64,000 nucleotides of DNA from JAJCYL01 sp963664285 (GTDB lineage Bacteria; Bacteroidota; Bacteroidia; Cytophagales; Cyclobacteriaceae). The notes below the pieces were generated by a model that saw only the letters and a list, made by a program, of their open reading frames with translations, had not been told where the DNA came from and ran no database searches. Of the stretch, positions 10,138 to 19,219 are shown piece by piece. The stretch's first letter is position 1, and every line of letters begins with the position of its first letter. Position numbers and translations under genes: made by a program. Location of the stretch: the NCBI GenBank assembly GCA_963664285.2, contig CAXXNX010000084.1, positions 1 to 64,000 of the forward strand. Reading direction: 5' to 3'.

Positions 10138-10221
10138 ACCGCAAATATAATAGCAGAATTTCCTCTACTTAATATGACGGTGAGTCTCAAAAAGTCCTTT
10201 AATAATCGGAAAGGATTGGTT

Positions 10222-10821
10222 TTAGCTAGCCAGCTTTCTTCTCCAAGAGAACCAACCTGCAATAGCTAAAATTAAAAAAATTAAGTATTGCAAACTGAAA
10301 AGTATTAGCCCTTTACTGAAATACAGTGGCACTGAAATAAGATTCCCGGCAATCCAGTAATACCAGTTCTCAATTTTCTTTTTAGTCATCAACCACATCG
10401 CTGTAATGAAAAATGCGGTTGTCAATCCATCCCAAAATGGCACATCGCTATTGGTTAAATTAGTTAGGCCAAAATATAGCACCAGAAAAACAGACGCTGT
10501 AAGTAAAGCACTCTGCACGTTCTCAGTTGAATTATTGCAACTCACAATCAAAATATTGCGGCCATCATCTTTTCTACTCCAGTTGTACCAGCCATAGATG
10601 CTCATGAGAAAGTAGTACCCATTGATTCCCATGTCCGCATAGAGTAACGCTTGGTAACAGATATACATGGAGAGCGTAACGTTGACCAATCCTGTGGGAA
10701 AAACTAGTATGTTCTCCTGCTTTTCATACCAAACGCTGATGACGCCAAAAATAAAGGCAATACCTTCCATCCAAGTCAGCCGGGTCAAACCGGAAATTAA
10801 CCCTTCAGCTATCCACTCCAT
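10222..10821 (-). CDS. pnuC: Nicotinamide riboside transporter PnuC
   Basis: The 199-residue integral membrane protein has about seven hydrophobic segments and the PnuC features: Trp/Asn-rich turns (FPTGLVNVTLSMYICYQ, YYFLMSIYGWYNW) and the C-terminal NWYYWIAGNLISVPLYF. PnuC proteins let nicotinamide riboside diffuse into the cell for NAD salvage. No kinase gene (nadR) is adjacent and no thiamine-type riboswitch is visible upstream, so the substrate is assumed from the family; related PnuT proteins carry thiamine. A nadE gene about 6 kb away covers the other end of NAD synthesis. It is divergent from guaB. Confidence 0.88.
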   Translation of the reverse strand: MEWIAEGLISGLTRLTWMEGIAFIFGVISVWYEKQENILVFPTGLVNVTLSMYICYQALLYADMGINGYYFLMSIYGWYNWSRKDDGRNILIVSCNNSTENVQSALLTASVFLVLYFGLTNLTNSDVPFWDGLTTAFFITAMWLMTKKKIENWYYWIAGNLISVPLYFSKGLILFSLQYLIFLILAIAGWFSWRRKLAS

Positions 10822-10985
10822 TCCACTTTTATATTAAACCTGGTGTCATACAGGAGATTATTAAATACAAGATTGAAGACAAAAGATATGATAATCCACA
10901 CGTTATGAGGTTTCTTTTGTTGATAATTGTAACAAAACTCATTTCACTAGAACCAATTGGTGTCTATAATATTTTATCTTGTATC

Positions 10986-11016
10986 TTGTGTCTCCCATAA
11001 AGGCTTCTTACTTTTG
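10986..11016 (+). promoter_or_regulatory. Bacteroidota-type promoter of guaB
   Basis: TTG at 10986-10988, a 20-base spacer and TACTTTTG at 11009-11016 fit the primary sigma-factor consensus of the phylum (TTG-N19-TAnnTTTG). The leader to the guaB ATG would be about 30 bases. Confidence 0.6.
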
Positions 11017-11052
11017 TGCCGCAAATAATAGTCTGAATTTATTATTTGCAAA

Positions 11053-12522
11053 ATGAGCTTTGACACTTCCAAATTTCACGAAGCACTCACCTACGACGAT
11101 GTGCTTCTTCTTCCCGGTTATTCTGAAATACTGCCCAGAGAAACTGACACTTCAACCCTTTTAACGAGGAATATCACGCTAAATATACCGTTTGTATCTG
11201 CTGCCATGGATACGGTGACCGAATCCGATTTAGCCATAGCAATGGCACTGGAGGGTGGTCTTGGTTTCATTCACAAAAACATGCCTATTGATAAGCAGGC
11301 GAAACAAGTCAGGAAAGTAAAGCGGTCGCAAAGCGGTATGATACTTGATCCCATCACACTGGATGTGAGTGCAACAGTTGCAGATGCAAAGGCCATCATG
11401 AAAGACTACAAAATCGGAGGTATTCCAGTAGTCAATAGTGGCCATAAACTCATTGGTATAATTACAAACAGGGACCTGAGATTCGAAAAAAGTCTTCAAA
11501 AACTAATCAAGGATGTCATGACCAAGGACCATGTAATTACCGCTAATCCCGGGATTACGTTAGAATCTGCCGAAGAAGTTCTGCAGGAATATAAAATAGA
11601 AAAGCTACCTATAGTTGATAAGAAAGGAAAACTGACCGGCCTGATTACCTACAAGGATATACTTAAGAATAAAGACCGACCGAATGCCTGTAAAGATGAA
11701 TTTGGGCGATTAAGAGTAGGGGCAGCTGTCGGCGTAACAGTAGATATACTAGACAGAATTGAATTACTAACCAAAGCCGGTGTGGATGTTATTGGCATCG
11801 ATACCGCACATGGCCATTCCAAGGGAGTAATAGACACTTGCAAGAAAGTAAAGAAAAAATATCCTGATTTGGATGTAGTTGCGGGAAATATAGCTACTGC
11901 AGAAGGCGCTCTGGCTTTAGCTGAGACCGGCGTAGACTGTGTGAAAGTAGGTGTTGGTCCCGGCAGCATCTGTACTACAAGAGTGATTGCCGGAGTAGGT
12001 GTGCCACAGCTATCAGCGGTATACGAAGCCGCTAAAGCCCTAAAAAAGAAAAAGATCCCAATCATTGCTGATGGAGGAATAAGATTTTCAGGTGACGCGG
12101 TAAAAGCCATAGCCGCCGGGGCGAGTTCCGTCATGATAGGTTCACTGCTAGGCGGTACTGATGAAGCCCCCGGGGAAGTGATCATTTTTGAAGGAAGAAA
12201 GTTCAAAACTTACCGCGGTATGGGTTCAATTGAAGCCATGGAGGACGGCTCCAAAGACAGATATTTCCAGGACGCCGAAGATGACATTAAAAAATTGGTA
12301 CCTGAAGGAATTGTTGGCCGAGTACCATTTAAAGGCCTGGTTTCGGAGGTACTCTATCAGTTGGCCGGAGGTCTGAAAGCGGGAATGGGATATTCCGGCG
12401 CAAAAACCGTCGAAGACCTGAAAAATGCCAGGTTTGTTAAGATAACGGCTGCTGGTGTAAGAGAAAGCCACCCACATGATATCCAAGTTACCAGGGAGGC
12501 ACCAAATTACTCTACCCGATAG
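11053..12522 (+). CDS. guaB: IMP dehydrogenase
   Basis: The enzyme oxidises IMP to XMP with NAD, the committed step to GMP. The 489-residue chain has the (beta/alpha)8 domain split by a CBS pair at about residues 95-205. The catalytic loop GSICTTR contains Cys308, and the phosphate and flap regions (IADGGIRFSGD; YRGMGSIEAM) are intact. A good phylum-type promoter lies just upstream. The gene appears to be a single transcription unit, ending before a long inverted repeat shared with pyk. Confidence 0.97.
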   Translation: MSFDTSKFHEALTYDDVLLLPGYSEILPRETDTSTLLTRNITLNIPFVSAAMDTVTESDLAIAMALEGGLGFIHKNMPIDKQAKQVRKVKRSQSGMILDPITLDVSATVADAKAIMKDYKIGGIPVVNSGHKLIGIITNRDLRFEKSLQKLIKDVMTKDHVITANPGITLESAEEVLQEYKIEKLPIVDKKGKLTGLITYKDILKNKDRPNACKDEFGRLRVGAAVGVTVDILDRIELLTKAGVDVIGIDTAHGHSKGVIDTCKKVKKKYPDLDVVAGNIATAEGALALAETGVDCVKVGVGPGSICTTRVIAGVGVPQLSAVYEAAKALKKKKIPIIADGGIRFSGDAVKAIAAGASSVMIGSLLGGTDEAPGEVIIFEGRKFKTYRGMGSIEAMEDGSKDRYFQDAEDDIKKLVPEGIVGRVPFKGLVSEVLYQLAGGLKAGMGYSGAKTVEDLKNARFVKITAAGVRESHPHDIQVTREAPNYSTR

Positions 12523-12539
12523 TTAGTTACTCGTTCCTG

Positions 12540-12604
12540 GTTCCTTGTTTCTGGTTTTTTGTTTCTCATGACTTGATTACTGACAACAACCAGAAACAAG
12601 GAAC
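12540..12604. terminator. Long-looped inverted repeat between convergent guaB and pyk
   Basis: A 17-bp perfect inverted repeat (GTTCCTTGTTTCTGGTT at 12540-12556 and its complement at 12588-12604) surrounds a 31-base loop. Its place between two converging stop codons suggests a bidirectional terminator, although the loop is long and there is no clean U-tract. Confidence 0.5.
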
Positions 12605-12611
12605 ATGAAAC

Positions 12612-14057
12612 CTATTCAACTACTTTGATCTTTAGCATATTGGTTTTACTCTTCCAATGCGATGGCATGGCCGCTGTATTAATGAAAACATCTCCCTGGT
12701 GAAGGTGGCCCCCGTCTACCAGGATCTTTTCAATATGCTCAAAAGTATCTTCTATTGCTTCTTCCTGGTTATAATAAAAACCCCTGATACCCCATACTAT
12801 ATTCATTTGCCGCAACAATCTGCGATCACCAGTAAAGATGAAGATATCGGCCCTTGGACGGTTCATAGCCAGTCTATATCCGGTATAGCCGGATTGCGTC
12901 ATTCCGACTATGGCTTTGGCTTTGAGACTATTGCTTAACCTGCAGGCTGCTCGCACTAAAGTATCATGAACAAATGCTTCAGAATCTTCCTGTACCTTAT
13001 AGAGTTTATTGTAAGTAGAGTCAGCCGCCTGCTCCACGGACAATATAGTCCTTGCCATACTCTTGACAGATTCTACAGGAAATTTTCCGGCTGCAGACTC
13101 GGCGGACAACATCAGTGCGTCGGCTCCGTCCATTACCGCATTGGCGATGTCATTGGTTTCAGCCCTGGTTGGTCGGGGGTTCTCGATCATGCTTTCCATC
13201 ATTTGGGTAGCTATTATGACAGGTTTCCCTTTTTCATTACATTTCTTCACCAAAAGTTTCTGAGCAACCGGAACATCTTCCATTGCAATCTCCACACCCA
13301 AATCACCCCTGGCAACCATCAGGCCATCTGTCACCTCTATAATTTCATCGATGTTTTTCAGTGCCTCGGGCTTTTCTATTTTAGCAATAATCTTGGTGTC
13401 CTCCTTGCCGAATGCTTTGATTTTCTCACGAAGACTATATATGTCATCAGCCGTCCTCACGAAGGAAAGTGCTACCCACTCAACGTCGTTTTCAACGCCA
13501 AATTTCAAGTCTTCCTCGTCCTTGTCAGTTAGAGACGGGGCTGATACCCTAGAGTTGGGGAGATTAATCCCTTTACGCGACTTCAGGGGTCCACCATAAA
13601 TAACAGTAGTCTCCACCGAATCATTTGAGGTATTTTCAACCTTGAGTTCAATCTTGCCATCATCGATTAAGATGGTGTCTCCTACTTTTACGTCCGAAGG
13701 AAGATTGGTGTAAGTTGTCCCTATAATCTGGCTGGTACCGGTAATATCATTGGTGGTGATGGTCAATTTTTGACCCGGTACAATTGTCACTTCATCATTC
13801 TCGATCAATGTAGTTCGAATCTTCGGACCCTGTAAATCCTGGAGTAAGCATATGTGCGTACCTAATTCCTCATTCAGCTCTCTAACAAGTTGAATCACCT
13901 TTTTATGATCATCATGTGTGTCGTGAGAAAAATTAAGTCGGAAGACATCTGTTCCGGCTGTTATAAGTTCTCTCAGAACCTCTTTGTTATTGCTTGCCGG
14001 CCCCACTGTAGCCACAATCTTCGCATTGTTAAAAAGAATTGTATTCTTCATTTTCAA
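12612..14057 (-). CDS. pyk: Pyruvate kinase
   Basis: The enzyme converts phosphoenolpyruvate and ADP to pyruvate and ATP. The 481-residue protein shows the N-terminal substrate motif (VFRLNFSHD), the catalytic Lys region (IIAKIEKPEAL), the metal-binding MVARGDLGVE and the signature MMESMIENPRPTRAE, then the C-terminal domain. Its start codon overlaps the stop of the upstream IPExxxVDY gene by 4 bp, so the two are translationally coupled. The downstream inverted repeat separates it from guaB. Confidence 0.97.
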   Translation of the reverse strand: MKMKNTILFNNAKIVATVGPASNNKEVLRELITAGTDVFRLNFSHDTHDDHKKVIQLVRELNEELGTHICLLQDLQGPKIRTTLIENDEVTIVPGQKLTITTNDITGTSQIIGTTYTNLPSDVKVGDTILIDDGKIELKVENTSNDSVETTVIYGGPLKSRKGINLPNSRVSAPSLTDKDEEDLKFGVENDVEWVALSFVRTADDIYSLREKIKAFGKEDTKIIAKIEKPEALKNIDEIIEVTDGLMVARGDLGVEIAMEDVPVAQKLLVKKCNEKGKPVIIATQMMESMIENPRPTRAETNDIANAVMDGADALMLSAESAAGKFPVESVKSMARTILSVEQAADSTYNKLYKVQEDSEAFVHDTLVRAACRLSNSLKAKAIVGMTQSGYTGYRLAMNRPRADIFIFTGDRRLLRQMNIVWGIRGFYYNQEEAIEDTFEHIEKILVDGGHLHQGDVFINTAAMPSHWKSKTNMLKIKVVE

Positions 14058-14482
14058 AATATTAGGTTGTCTTTATTTTTTAACTTCTCCGGTGCTATGG
14101 CCACAACGTAGTCAATTACATCAATAGTTTTTAGTTTTTCCATTAAAGCCGTTCTGTCAAATGCGTCACCCTCATCCTGTAAAACAAAAAAATGAGTGAA
14201 GTTTTGCAATTCAGGCAGGAGATTTGATTTAGTATCTGAAGATTCCCCGACTGATCTGTTACCAATTAATCTAATTGTACAGTGCTCAGTTTGAAAAATT
14301 AAATTGGATATTATCAGGTTATTAGTATCCATTTTGGGTATTATGATATCATCTTGTTTTCTCAGATCAACTCCCAATGCATTATTCAGGTGCCAGGCTA
14401 GTTTATACTCTTTAACAGTTGATACAATTCCTAACAGGAAGAAATCATAATCATATTCAATTTGTAGCTTAGTTTTTTTCAA
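14054..14482 (-). CDS. IPExxxVDY family protein
   Basis: The 142-residue protein belongs to a small family found next to pyk in Bacteroidota. The sequence starts with KLQIEYDYDFFLLGIVS, and the C-terminal part contains IDVIDYVVAIAPEKLK, corresponding to the family's terminal region. The start codon appears to be TTG at 14482, as there is no in-frame ATG nearby. The function is unknown. The conserved overlap with pyk hints at a role tied to pyruvate kinase, but that is inference only. Confidence 0.75.
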   Translation of the reverse strand: MKKTKLQIEYDYDFFLLGIVSTVKEYKLAWHLNNALGVDLRKQDDIIIPKMDTNNLIISNLIFQTEHCTIRLIGNRSVGESSDTKSNLLPELQNFTHFFVLQDEGDAFDRTALMEKLKTIDVIDYVVAIAPEKLKNKDNLIF

Positions 14483-14706
14483 AAAACCTCTAGAATTTGA
14501 GTAGACGAAATAAATTCTGATGTCGATCCCGACCAGAAATTAAGGAAAGGGCAAATGTTGTCAGGACAAAAATAAGAGGCAAATTTGAATCAAAAAAAGA
14601 GGTAATCAAATGGTTTTGAGCGGGTTAAATCATGCGTAACAATTTTTTTGACTATATTGATCATTATATCTTTCTTTGCACAGATTTTCAACAAAATGTT
14701 TTTAAA

Positions 14707-14943
14707 ATGTCAGAAATTGCACAAAAAGTAAAGAGCATTATCATTGATAAATTAGGTGTTGAAGAGTCTGAAGTGACTCCGGAAGCAAGCTTTACCAATG
14801 ATCTCGGTGCTGATTCATTAGATACCGTTGAGCTCATTATGGAGTTTGAAAAAGAATTTAATATCTCTATTCCAGACGACCAGGCGGAGAATATCTCAAC
14901 TGTTGGTCAGGCGATTTCATACCTTGACGAAAACGTAAAGTAA
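14707..14943 (+). CDS. acpP: Acyl carrier protein
   Basis: The 78-residue acidic protein carries fatty-acyl chains on a 4'-phosphopantetheine arm. The attachment motif GADSLDTVEL places the modified Ser at residue 37. I chose the ATG at 14707 (MSEIAQKVKS), which gives the standard length; an upstream in-frame start would add 25 non-conserved residues. It is followed 16 bp later by fabF and then rnc, a classic fatty-acid cluster. Confidence 0.97.
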   Translation: MSEIAQKVKSIIIDKLGVEESEVTPEASFTNDLGADSLDTVELIMEFEKEFNISIPDDQAENISTVGQAISYLDENVK

Positions 14944-14959
14944 ACCGCCACCCTACTTT

Positions 14960-16210
14960 ATGAAATTAAAGCGTGTCGTAGTCACCGGACTTGGTGCCCT
15001 TACTCCAATAGGCAACAATATTGAGGAATATTGGAAAGGACTCTCAAATGGTGTGAGCGGTGCGGCACCAATCACAAGATTTAATGCGGAAAAATTCAGG
15101 ACTAAATTTGCCTGCGAAGTAAAGGGTTACGATCCCCTTGAGCATTTCGATCGTAAAGAAGCCAGGAGAATGGACCCTTTTGCCCAGTTTGCACTGATCG
15201 CAAGCTCAGAGGCTATTAAGGATTCTGGACTAAATCTAGAAAAAATTGATCTGGATAGGTCAGGAGTTATCTGGGGTTCCGGGATTGGAGGTCTTATAAC
15301 TTTCCAGAACGAAGTCACCGATTTTGCCAATGGCGATGGAACTCCGAGATTCAACCCTTTCTTTATTCCCAAAATGATTGGAGATATTGCTGCAGGTTGG
15401 ATCTCTATGAAATATAGTTTCAGAGGCCCCAATTTTGTAACAACATCTGCGTGTGCCTCTTCGACCAATGCTTTAATTGATGCATTCAACTACATTCGGT
15501 TAGATATGGCCGATATTATTATCTCCGGTGGTTCAGAGCATGCTATTACTGAAGCTGGCATGGGTGGATTTAATGCCATGAAAGCACTCTCCGAGAGAAA
15601 TGATTCTCCTGAAACTGCCTCAAGACCATTTGATAAGGATCGTGATGGATTCGTTTTGGGTGAAGGAGCGGGAGCATTGATACTGGAAGAGTATGATCAC
15701 GCCATAGCTCGCGGAGCAAAAATTTATACTGAAATCATGGGGGGCGGCATGTCTGCTGATGCCTATCATTTGACTGCGCCGCATCCTGAAGGCATTGGTA
15801 TAACCAAAGTGATGCAAAACGCACTGAGAGATGCCAAAATTGATCCTACAGAAATAGACTATATCAATGTGCATGGCACTTCAACTCCATTAGGAGATGC
15901 CGGAGAGACCAAGGCCATTGAAAGAGTCTTTGGTGATCATGCCTATAACCTTGATATTAGTTCAACCAAATCAATGACCGGGCACTTATTGGGAGCGGCA
16001 GGTGCAATAGAAGGCATAGCATGTATCCTTGCCATGAAAAATGATTTGATACCACCAACCATTAACCATTTTACCGACGATGAAAATATAGACCCAAAAT
16101 TAAAACTGACCTTCAACAAGGCGGTCAGCAAAAAAATCAATGTTTCATTAAGCAACACATTTGGTTTTGGAGGTCACAACACCTCGATTATTTTCCGAAA
16201 AGTGTCTTAA
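14960..16210 (+). CDS. fabF: Beta-ketoacyl-ACP synthase II
   Basis: This condensing enzyme elongates acyl-ACP with malonyl-ACP. In the 416-residue thiolase-fold protein the active-site Cys is in TTSACASSTN (C165), and the two His are in VHGTSTPLGD and TKSMTGHLLGAAG. The GFGGHNTS loop near the C-terminus is present. Its stop codon shares one base with the rnc start, so acpP, fabF and rnc form a tight operon. Confidence 0.97.
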   Translation: MKLKRVVVTGLGALTPIGNNIEEYWKGLSNGVSGAAPITRFNAEKFRTKFACEVKGYDPLEHFDRKEARRMDPFAQFALIASSEAIKDSGLNLEKIDLDRSGVIWGSGIGGLITFQNEVTDFANGDGTPRFNPFFIPKMIGDIAAGWISMKYSFRGPNFVTTSACASSTNALIDAFNYIRLDMADIIISGGSEHAITEAGMGGFNAMKALSERNDSPETASRPFDKDRDGFVLGEGAGALILEEYDHAIARGAKIYTEIMGGGMSADAYHLTAPHPEGIGITKVMQNALRDAKIDPTEIDYINVHGTSTPLGDAGETKAIERVFGDHAYNLDISSTKSMTGHLLGAAGAIEGIACILAMKNDLIPPTINHFTDDENIDPKLKLTFNKAVSKKINVSLSNTFGFGGHNTSIIFRKVS

Positions 16211-16956
16211 TGATTGGTATAAGTAAAAAGTGGGCTAACAATCTCTTCAAACAATACTCCCAACGCGATGGTGAGTTGTCCGATGCACTTCACCATGTGG
16301 TTGGCTGGCGTCCCGGAAATCTGCAGCTTTATAAACTGGCTATGAGGCATAGTTCTGTAGCTAAAGAAAACGACAATGGTATAAAGGAATCAAATGAGCG
16401 ATTGGAGTACCTCGGTGACGCCGTCTTAGGTATGGTTGTCGCTGAATACTTGTTCTGTAAATTTCCCTACAAAAGCGAAGGGTTCCTGACTGAAATACGA
16501 TCGCGAATTGTAAATCGTGAATCAATGAATAGGGTATCCAAAAAAATTGGACTATCTAACCTCATAGAATATGACCCCTCATCAAGGAATTCTATTAAAC
16601 CAAAATCACTCTATGGAGACACACTTGAAGCTTTAATTGGAGCCGTTTTTTTAGATAAAGGATATAAACGCTGCAAAAGATTTGTCATAAAAAAACTTCT
16701 GACACTCAATTTTGATCTAGACGAGATTGTCACCAACAATCCTAACTACAAAAGCAGAATTATTGAGTGGGCTCAAAAAGAAAATCGAGACCTGAAATTC
16801 GAAATTGTAGGTATTGAGGAAATAAATCACCTTAAAAAGTTTACAGCACAAGTGATTCTTGAAGAAGAACCCCTTGGAACAGGTTATGGCCTTAGCAAGA
16901 AAAAAGCTGAACAGGATGCAGCTCAAAAATCTCTAGACTTATTAAAGATTGAATAG
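16210..16956 (+). CDS. rnc: Ribonuclease III
   Basis: This double-strand-specific endoribonuclease processes rRNA precursors and structured RNAs. The 248-residue chain has the RNase III signature NERLEYLGDAVLG at residues 62-74, a second acidic site (YGDTLEALIGAVFLDKG) and a C-terminal double-stranded RNA-binding domain from about residue 178 (GLSKKKAEQDAAQKSL). The ATG overlaps the fabF stop by one base (TAATG). The acpP-fabF-rnc order is common in bacteria. Confidence 0.96.
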   Translation: MIGISKKWANNLFKQYSQRDGELSDALHHVVGWRPGNLQLYKLAMRHSSVAKENDNGIKESNERLEYLGDAVLGMVVAEYLFCKFPYKSEGFLTEIRSRIVNRESMNRVSKKIGLSNLIEYDPSSRNSIKPKSLYGDTLEALIGAVFLDKGYKRCKRFVIKKLLTLNFDLDEIVTNNPNYKSRIIEWAQKENRDLKFEIVGIEEINHLKKFTAQVILEEEPLGTGYGLSKKKAEQDAAQKSLDLLKIE

Positions 16957-17021
16957 GTGCCAACACTGGTAATGGCATCAAAAATCCCCATTTTTGCACC
17001 CTCGATTCGTATCTGCATTAG

Positions 17022-18881
17022 ATGTCAAAACTGATCATTGGAGGAGCAACTGTTAACCAAACCCCGCTAGACTGGAAGGGAAATCTTAATAATATTTTTG
17101 GAGCTATTGATATGGCTCAGAATAAGCAAGTAAGTCTGCTCAACCTGCCAGAACTATGTGTTTCAGGTTATGGGTGTGAAGACATGTTTCTGAGCAATTG
17201 GGTTTGTCAAAAAGCGCTGAAATGTGTCGAAAAAATCATCCCAAAAACCCAATCAATTGCTGTAGTGGTCGGCTTACCATTGCAATTTAAAGGGAAGGCC
17301 TACAATGCATCCTTTATCATTGAGGATCAAAAGCTTAAAGGAATTTATTGCAAAAGACACTTGCCAAGGGAAGGTGTGCACTATGAACCTCGCTGGTTTG
17401 ACAGTTGGGAACCCGGAATAACCGATCAATTTATTTACCAAGATCAAACCTATCCTATTGGTGATATCTCCATGGAGATTCAAGGTGTTAAAGTTGGATT
17501 CGAAATCTGCGAGGATGCCTTGAGACAGGATCGACCGGCTGACAAATTCTCGAAGCAACCGGTTGACCTGATTCTAAGTCCAAGCGCCAGTCATTTTGCC
17601 TTTGGAAAAGCGGATTTCCGAGAAAATCTTGTGATTTCAAGCTCTGAGAGATACGACTGCTATTATCTCTATACCAATTTATTGGGTAATGAATCCGGCC
17701 GGATCATATTTGATGGAGACATTATCCTGGCAGGTAAAGGGAAACTTATTCAAAGAAATAACAGGTTGTCATTCTCCAATTTCAATCTGATTTCAGCTGA
17801 AATTGACTTTGAATCGGGCCAATTCGAAACCGGGCCTTTAAATGAATGGGTCGACTCTAAAAATGAAGAGTTCACAGCTGCTGCTTCGCTGGCGTTATTC
17901 GATTATATGCGTAAAGCCAGGTCCAAAGGATTTGTGCTTTCTTTAAGTGGCGGCGCAGACTCTTTAACCTGTGCAGTTCTGGTAGCAGAGATGGTGCGCC
18001 GTGGGATTGAAGAATTAGGCACCAAGTTGTTTCTTGAGAAACTTGGTATACAAAATGACTTTACTGACACCTACAATCTTAAAGTTGAAGAAATCGTTAA
18101 TCAAATTCTCTACACCGCCTATCAGGGAACATCCAACTCTTCCCAGGAAACACTTGATTCTGCTCGTGATCTAGCTAAATCCGTAGGTGCCCAATTCTTT
18201 GAATGGAAAATTGATGAAGAAGTTCAATCCTACTCGAGAAAAATAGAAGATGCTCTTGGCGGCCAATTGTCATGGGATACCGATGACATCACGCTTCAAA
18301 ATATCCAGGCCAGGGCCCGGTCACCTATTATTTGGATGATCGCTAACCTTAAAAATTGCCTGTTGCTCACCCCATCCAATCGCAGTGAGGGAGATGTCGG
18401 CTACGCTACTATGGATGGCGATACTTCTGGCAGCCTTGCACCAATCGCTGCAGTTGACAAACCTTTTATTCTACAATGGTTGAAATGGGCCGAAAAAGAA
18501 TTAGACTACGTTGGATTACACAAAGTGAATTCTCTTCAACCGACTGCGGAACTACGACCAGCAGATCAGGCACAAACCGACGAAGACGATCTTATGCCCT
18601 ATTCTATACTACTGGAAATCGAGAAACTGGCCTTAAAAGACAAAAAGTCACCACTCGAAATTTTTGACCTATTAAAAGAACACATCTCAATCCCAACTAA
18701 TACATTAAAAACTTATATCGCCAAATTTTTCAGATTGTGGGCAAGAAACCAATGGAAACGAGAAAGAATCGCTCCTTCGTTCCACTTCGATGATTTCAAT
18801 ATAGACCCCAGATCCTGGATGCGATTTCCCATTTTGTCATCAGGATTTGAAGAGGAGTTGGAAGAGTTGGAAAACGCCTAA
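17022..18881 (+). CDS. nadE: Glutamine-dependent NAD(+) synthase
   Basis: The enzyme makes NAD from deamido-NAD using ATP and ammonia released from glutamine. The 619-residue protein joins an N-terminal nitrilase-type glutaminase domain (Glu in NLPELCVSG, the Cys in FEICEDALR) to a C-terminal synthetase domain with the PP-loop SGGADS at about residue 308. Both parts look intact. It is the last step of NAD synthesis; pnuC in the same window supplies a salvage precursor. It converges with the DUF721 gene, with only 3 bp between them. Confidence 0.96.
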   Translation: MSKLIIGGATVNQTPLDWKGNLNNIFGAIDMAQNKQVSLLNLPELCVSGYGCEDMFLSNWVCQKALKCVEKIIPKTQSIAVVVGLPLQFKGKAYNASFIIEDQKLKGIYCKRHLPREGVHYEPRWFDSWEPGITDQFIYQDQTYPIGDISMEIQGVKVGFEICEDALRQDRPADKFSKQPVDLILSPSASHFAFGKADFRENLVISSSERYDCYYLYTNLLGNESGRIIFDGDIILAGKGKLIQRNNRLSFSNFNLISAEIDFESGQFETGPLNEWVDSKNEEFTAAASLALFDYMRKARSKGFVLSLSGGADSLTCAVLVAEMVRRGIEELGTKLFLEKLGIQNDFTDTYNLKVEEIVNQILYTAYQGTSNSSQETLDSARDLAKSVGAQFFEWKIDEEVQSYSRKIEDALGGQLSWDTDDITLQNIQARARSPIIWMIANLKNCLLLTPSNRSEGDVGYATMDGDTSGSLAPIAAVDKPFILQWLKWAEKELDYVGLHKVNSLQPTAELRPADQAQTDEDDLMPYSILLEIEKLALKDKKSPLEIFDLLKEHISIPTNTLKTYIAKFFRLWARNQWKRERIAPSFHFDDFNIDPRSWMRFPILSSGFEEELEELENA

Positions 18882-18884
18882 CTA

Positions 18885-19196
18885 TTACTTAAAAACGACA
18901 TCCTCTACTACTCCCTTACCAAACTCGTTGTTTAATATTTCAAGTACTTTTTTCTTGGAATGGTCCAGTTCACTTTTTAAAGGGGCTGAATTCAGGTGAA
19001 CAAACAGCTTTTTCTCCCTGAAATAGAGCTTGTCGGTTCTATTGGCGATCGGCTTGCCCATCACGCGACTCCAGGAGGCAATCAACTGCTTCTCTTTGAA
19101 TTTGTCCTCAATGTGATATTCAATCAAGAGATTGGCAAATGCCGATTTGATAGTCGTCGTATCTGCATCCCGCTTATTTTTCTTTGGACGTTGCAA
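18885..19196 (-). CDS. DUF721 (DciA-like) protein
   Basis: The 103-residue protein has the DUF721 core (ASWSRVMGKPIANRTDKLYF...LFVHLNSAPLKSEL). Family members related to DciA help load the replicative helicase, and DUF721 genes often lie beside recF or gyrB. Here it sits 23 bp downstream of recF on the same strand, so co-transcription is likely. The apparent start is TTG at 19196, with no suitable ATG upstream. The replication role is inferred from family and context. Confidence 0.8.
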   Translation of the reverse strand: MQRPKKNKRDADTTTIKSAFANLLIEYHIEDKFKEKQLIASWSRVMGKPIANRTDKLYFREKKLFVHLNSAPLKSELDHSKKKVLEILNNEFGKGVVEDVVFK

Positions 19197-19219
19197 TTCG
19201 ATCTGGATTTGGGTTATTG

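Noticed and set aside
10915..10937. Hairpin TTTTGTT/AACAAAA between pnuC and guaB as a riboswitch
   Set aside because: It is a short AT-rich stem with no conserved aptamer features.
11649..12206. Long antisense frame of 185 codons within guaB
   Set aside because: Its Pro/Ser/Ala-rich content mirrors the guaB codons; no start context or homology supports it.
12966..13532. Antisense frame of 188 codons within pyk
   Set aside because: Shadow of pyk, rich in Cys and His without a recognisable domain.
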